64,000 bases of DNA from Sphingobacteriia bacterium RIFOXYC2_FULL_35_18 (GTDB taxonomy: Bacteria > Bacteroidota > Bacteroidia > Chitinophagales > Chitinophagaceae): contig MIAG01000013.1 in the NCBI GenBank assembly GCA_001829005.1, forward strand, positions 36,093 through 100,092, given 5' to 3'. Both the position numbers and the translations under genes were made by a program. The notes under the pieces are model-generated. The model was not told where the DNA came from. It saw only the letters and a list, made by a program, of their open reading frames with translations, and ran no database searches. Positions within the stretch are counted from its first letter, which is position 1, and each line of letters starts with the position of its first letter. Shown in pieces: positions 63,368 through 64,000 of this stretch.

Positions 63368-64000
63368 CTATACAAGCGCATAATCAACAACCTGTTGCAT
63401 GGTTTTTACATAATGAAAATGTAACCCCTTAATAAAGCTGCTGTCAATTTCAGCCACGTCTTTTTGATTGAGGTGACAAAGCACTATCTCTTTTAAACCG
63501 GCTCTTTTTGCAGCCAATACTTTCTCTTTAATTCCACCAACAGGTAATACTTGACCACGTAAAGTGATTTCACCAGTCATTGCTAAAAATGGCTTTACTT
63601 TTCGTCCAGTAAATGCGGATGTAATAGAAGTTAACATCGTAATACCTGCACTAGGACCATCTTTAGGAACAGCTCCTTCAGGAACATGAATATGTATATT
63701 CTTGTTCTTAAACAATTCAGGATCGATACCTAATTTTTTATAATTGGCTTGAATATAACTTAAAGCTGTTGTTGCGCTTTCCTTCATTACATTACCCAAA
63801 TTACCAGTCAATTTCAACTCACCTTTACCATCGCTTAGAATGGTTTCTATGAATAAAATATCTCCTCCAACATAAGTCCAAGCTAATCCTACCACCACTC
63901 CAGCCATATTGGCTGTTTTATAAATCTCATTGCTGTATCGTTGTTGCCCCAGGATCTTTTCTACATCAGCTGCTGTTAAATTCAATTTTACTTTTGCCTT
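63368..64000 (-). CDS. lon: ATP-dependent protease Lon, C-terminal part (5' end beyond window)
   Basis: The frame is open to base 64000 (reading K-A-K-V-K-L-N-L-T), so the TTG at 63985 is internal. About 210 C-terminal residues are visible. The Lon protease domain carries catalytic serine in [12 protein letters not shown] and lysine in [14 protein letters not shown], with the [13 protein letters not shown] start of the domain and [14 protein letters not shown]. Lon degrades misfolded and regulatory proteins. The AAA+ part lies outside the window. Confidence 0.95.
   Translation of the reverse strand, partial: KAKVKLNLTAADVEKILGQQRYSNEIYKTANMAGVVVGLAWTYVGGDILFIETILSDGKGELKLTGNLGNVMKESATTALSYIQANYKKLGIDPELFKNKNIHIHVPEGAVPKDGPSAGITMLTSITSAFTGRKVKPFLAMTGEITLRGQVLPVGGIKEKVLAAKRAGLKEIVLCHLNQKDVAEIDSSFIKGLHFHYVKTMQQVVDYALV

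Noticed and set aside
1..64000. Search for mobile elements, phage genes, rRNA, tRNA and riboswitches.
   Set aside because: No transposase, integrase, terminal repeats, tRNA-like cloverleaf or known riboswitch pattern was recognised by reading.

Overview
The window looks like chromosomal DNA of a Bacteroidota bacterium, most probably a member of the Chitinophagaceae or a close relative. The sequence is AT-rich. It encodes several families largely confined to this phylum: PorQ of type IX secretion, a DUF4270 lipoprotein, a GLPGLI protein, a CarboxypepD_reg-type outer-membrane beta-barrel, a GSCFA protein and a fused CcoN-CcoO oxidase subunit. Many genes are preceded by the Bacteroidota -7 element TAnnTTTG, often only a few bases from the start codon. 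Genus-level placement is inference. No rRNA, tRNA, CRISPR array, insertion sequence or phage gene was found. Every stretch longer than about 200 bases is covered by a gene, so the region reads as ordinary, densely packed core genome.

Layout. 1-8.6 kb: a truncated glycosyltransferase, ftsE, purM and ribF (divergent), holA, a coiled-coil membrane protein, an orphan histidine kinase, a small membrane protein and a DUF2807 adhesin-like protein. 8.7-14.3 kb: glgB, then a beta-barrel/GLPGLI gene pair. 14.3-23.6 kb: a minus-strand cbb3 oxidase cluster whose transcription order is hemerythrin-like gene, ccoI, ccoS, ccoNO, ccoQ, ccoP, ccoG, ccoH and a SafE/DsbD-like gene. Just upstream lies an Fnr-family regulator gene and a perfect 24-bp FNR-like palindrome. 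24.4-33.2 kb: alpha-glucan metabolism, with a SusA-like amylase and a GPH/SLC45-type transporter, glgC, glgA, a FucP-type sugar transporter and a ROK glucokinase.

33.2-40.2 kb: a NAGPA-type secreted protein, lipA, an outer-membrane protein, OsmC, then maf-ubiA-kdsC-iscX-fdx and an alpha/beta hydrolase. 40.2-46.8 kb: topA, a fatty acid desaturase, a transglutaminase-like/csaA pair, a DNA alkyltransferase and an unknown secreted protein. 46.8-54.2 kb (minus strand): GSCFA, HMG-CoA lyase, rlmB, NUDIX, a membrane protein, metK, a DUF4270 lipoprotein and a stand-alone GT5 domain lacking the ADP-glucose-binding motif. 54.3-64 kb: a flippase-like membrane protein, rfaE2, ppk1 and ppx, a LytS/LytTR two-component pair, an ALDH7-type dehydrogenase, porQ and the 3' end of lon.

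How it fits together: glycogen synthesis (glgA/B/C), alpha-glucan breakdown and import, and glucose phosphorylation form one carbon-storage theme. The adjacent Fnr regulator and cbb3 oxidase suggest an oxygen-responsive respiratory module. No clearly new multi-gene system was found. The best leads are the FNR-like site with its degenerate hemerythrin-like leading gene, the non-canonical GT5 protein linked to a DUF4270 lipoprotein, and the operator-like palindrome before the sugar transporter.
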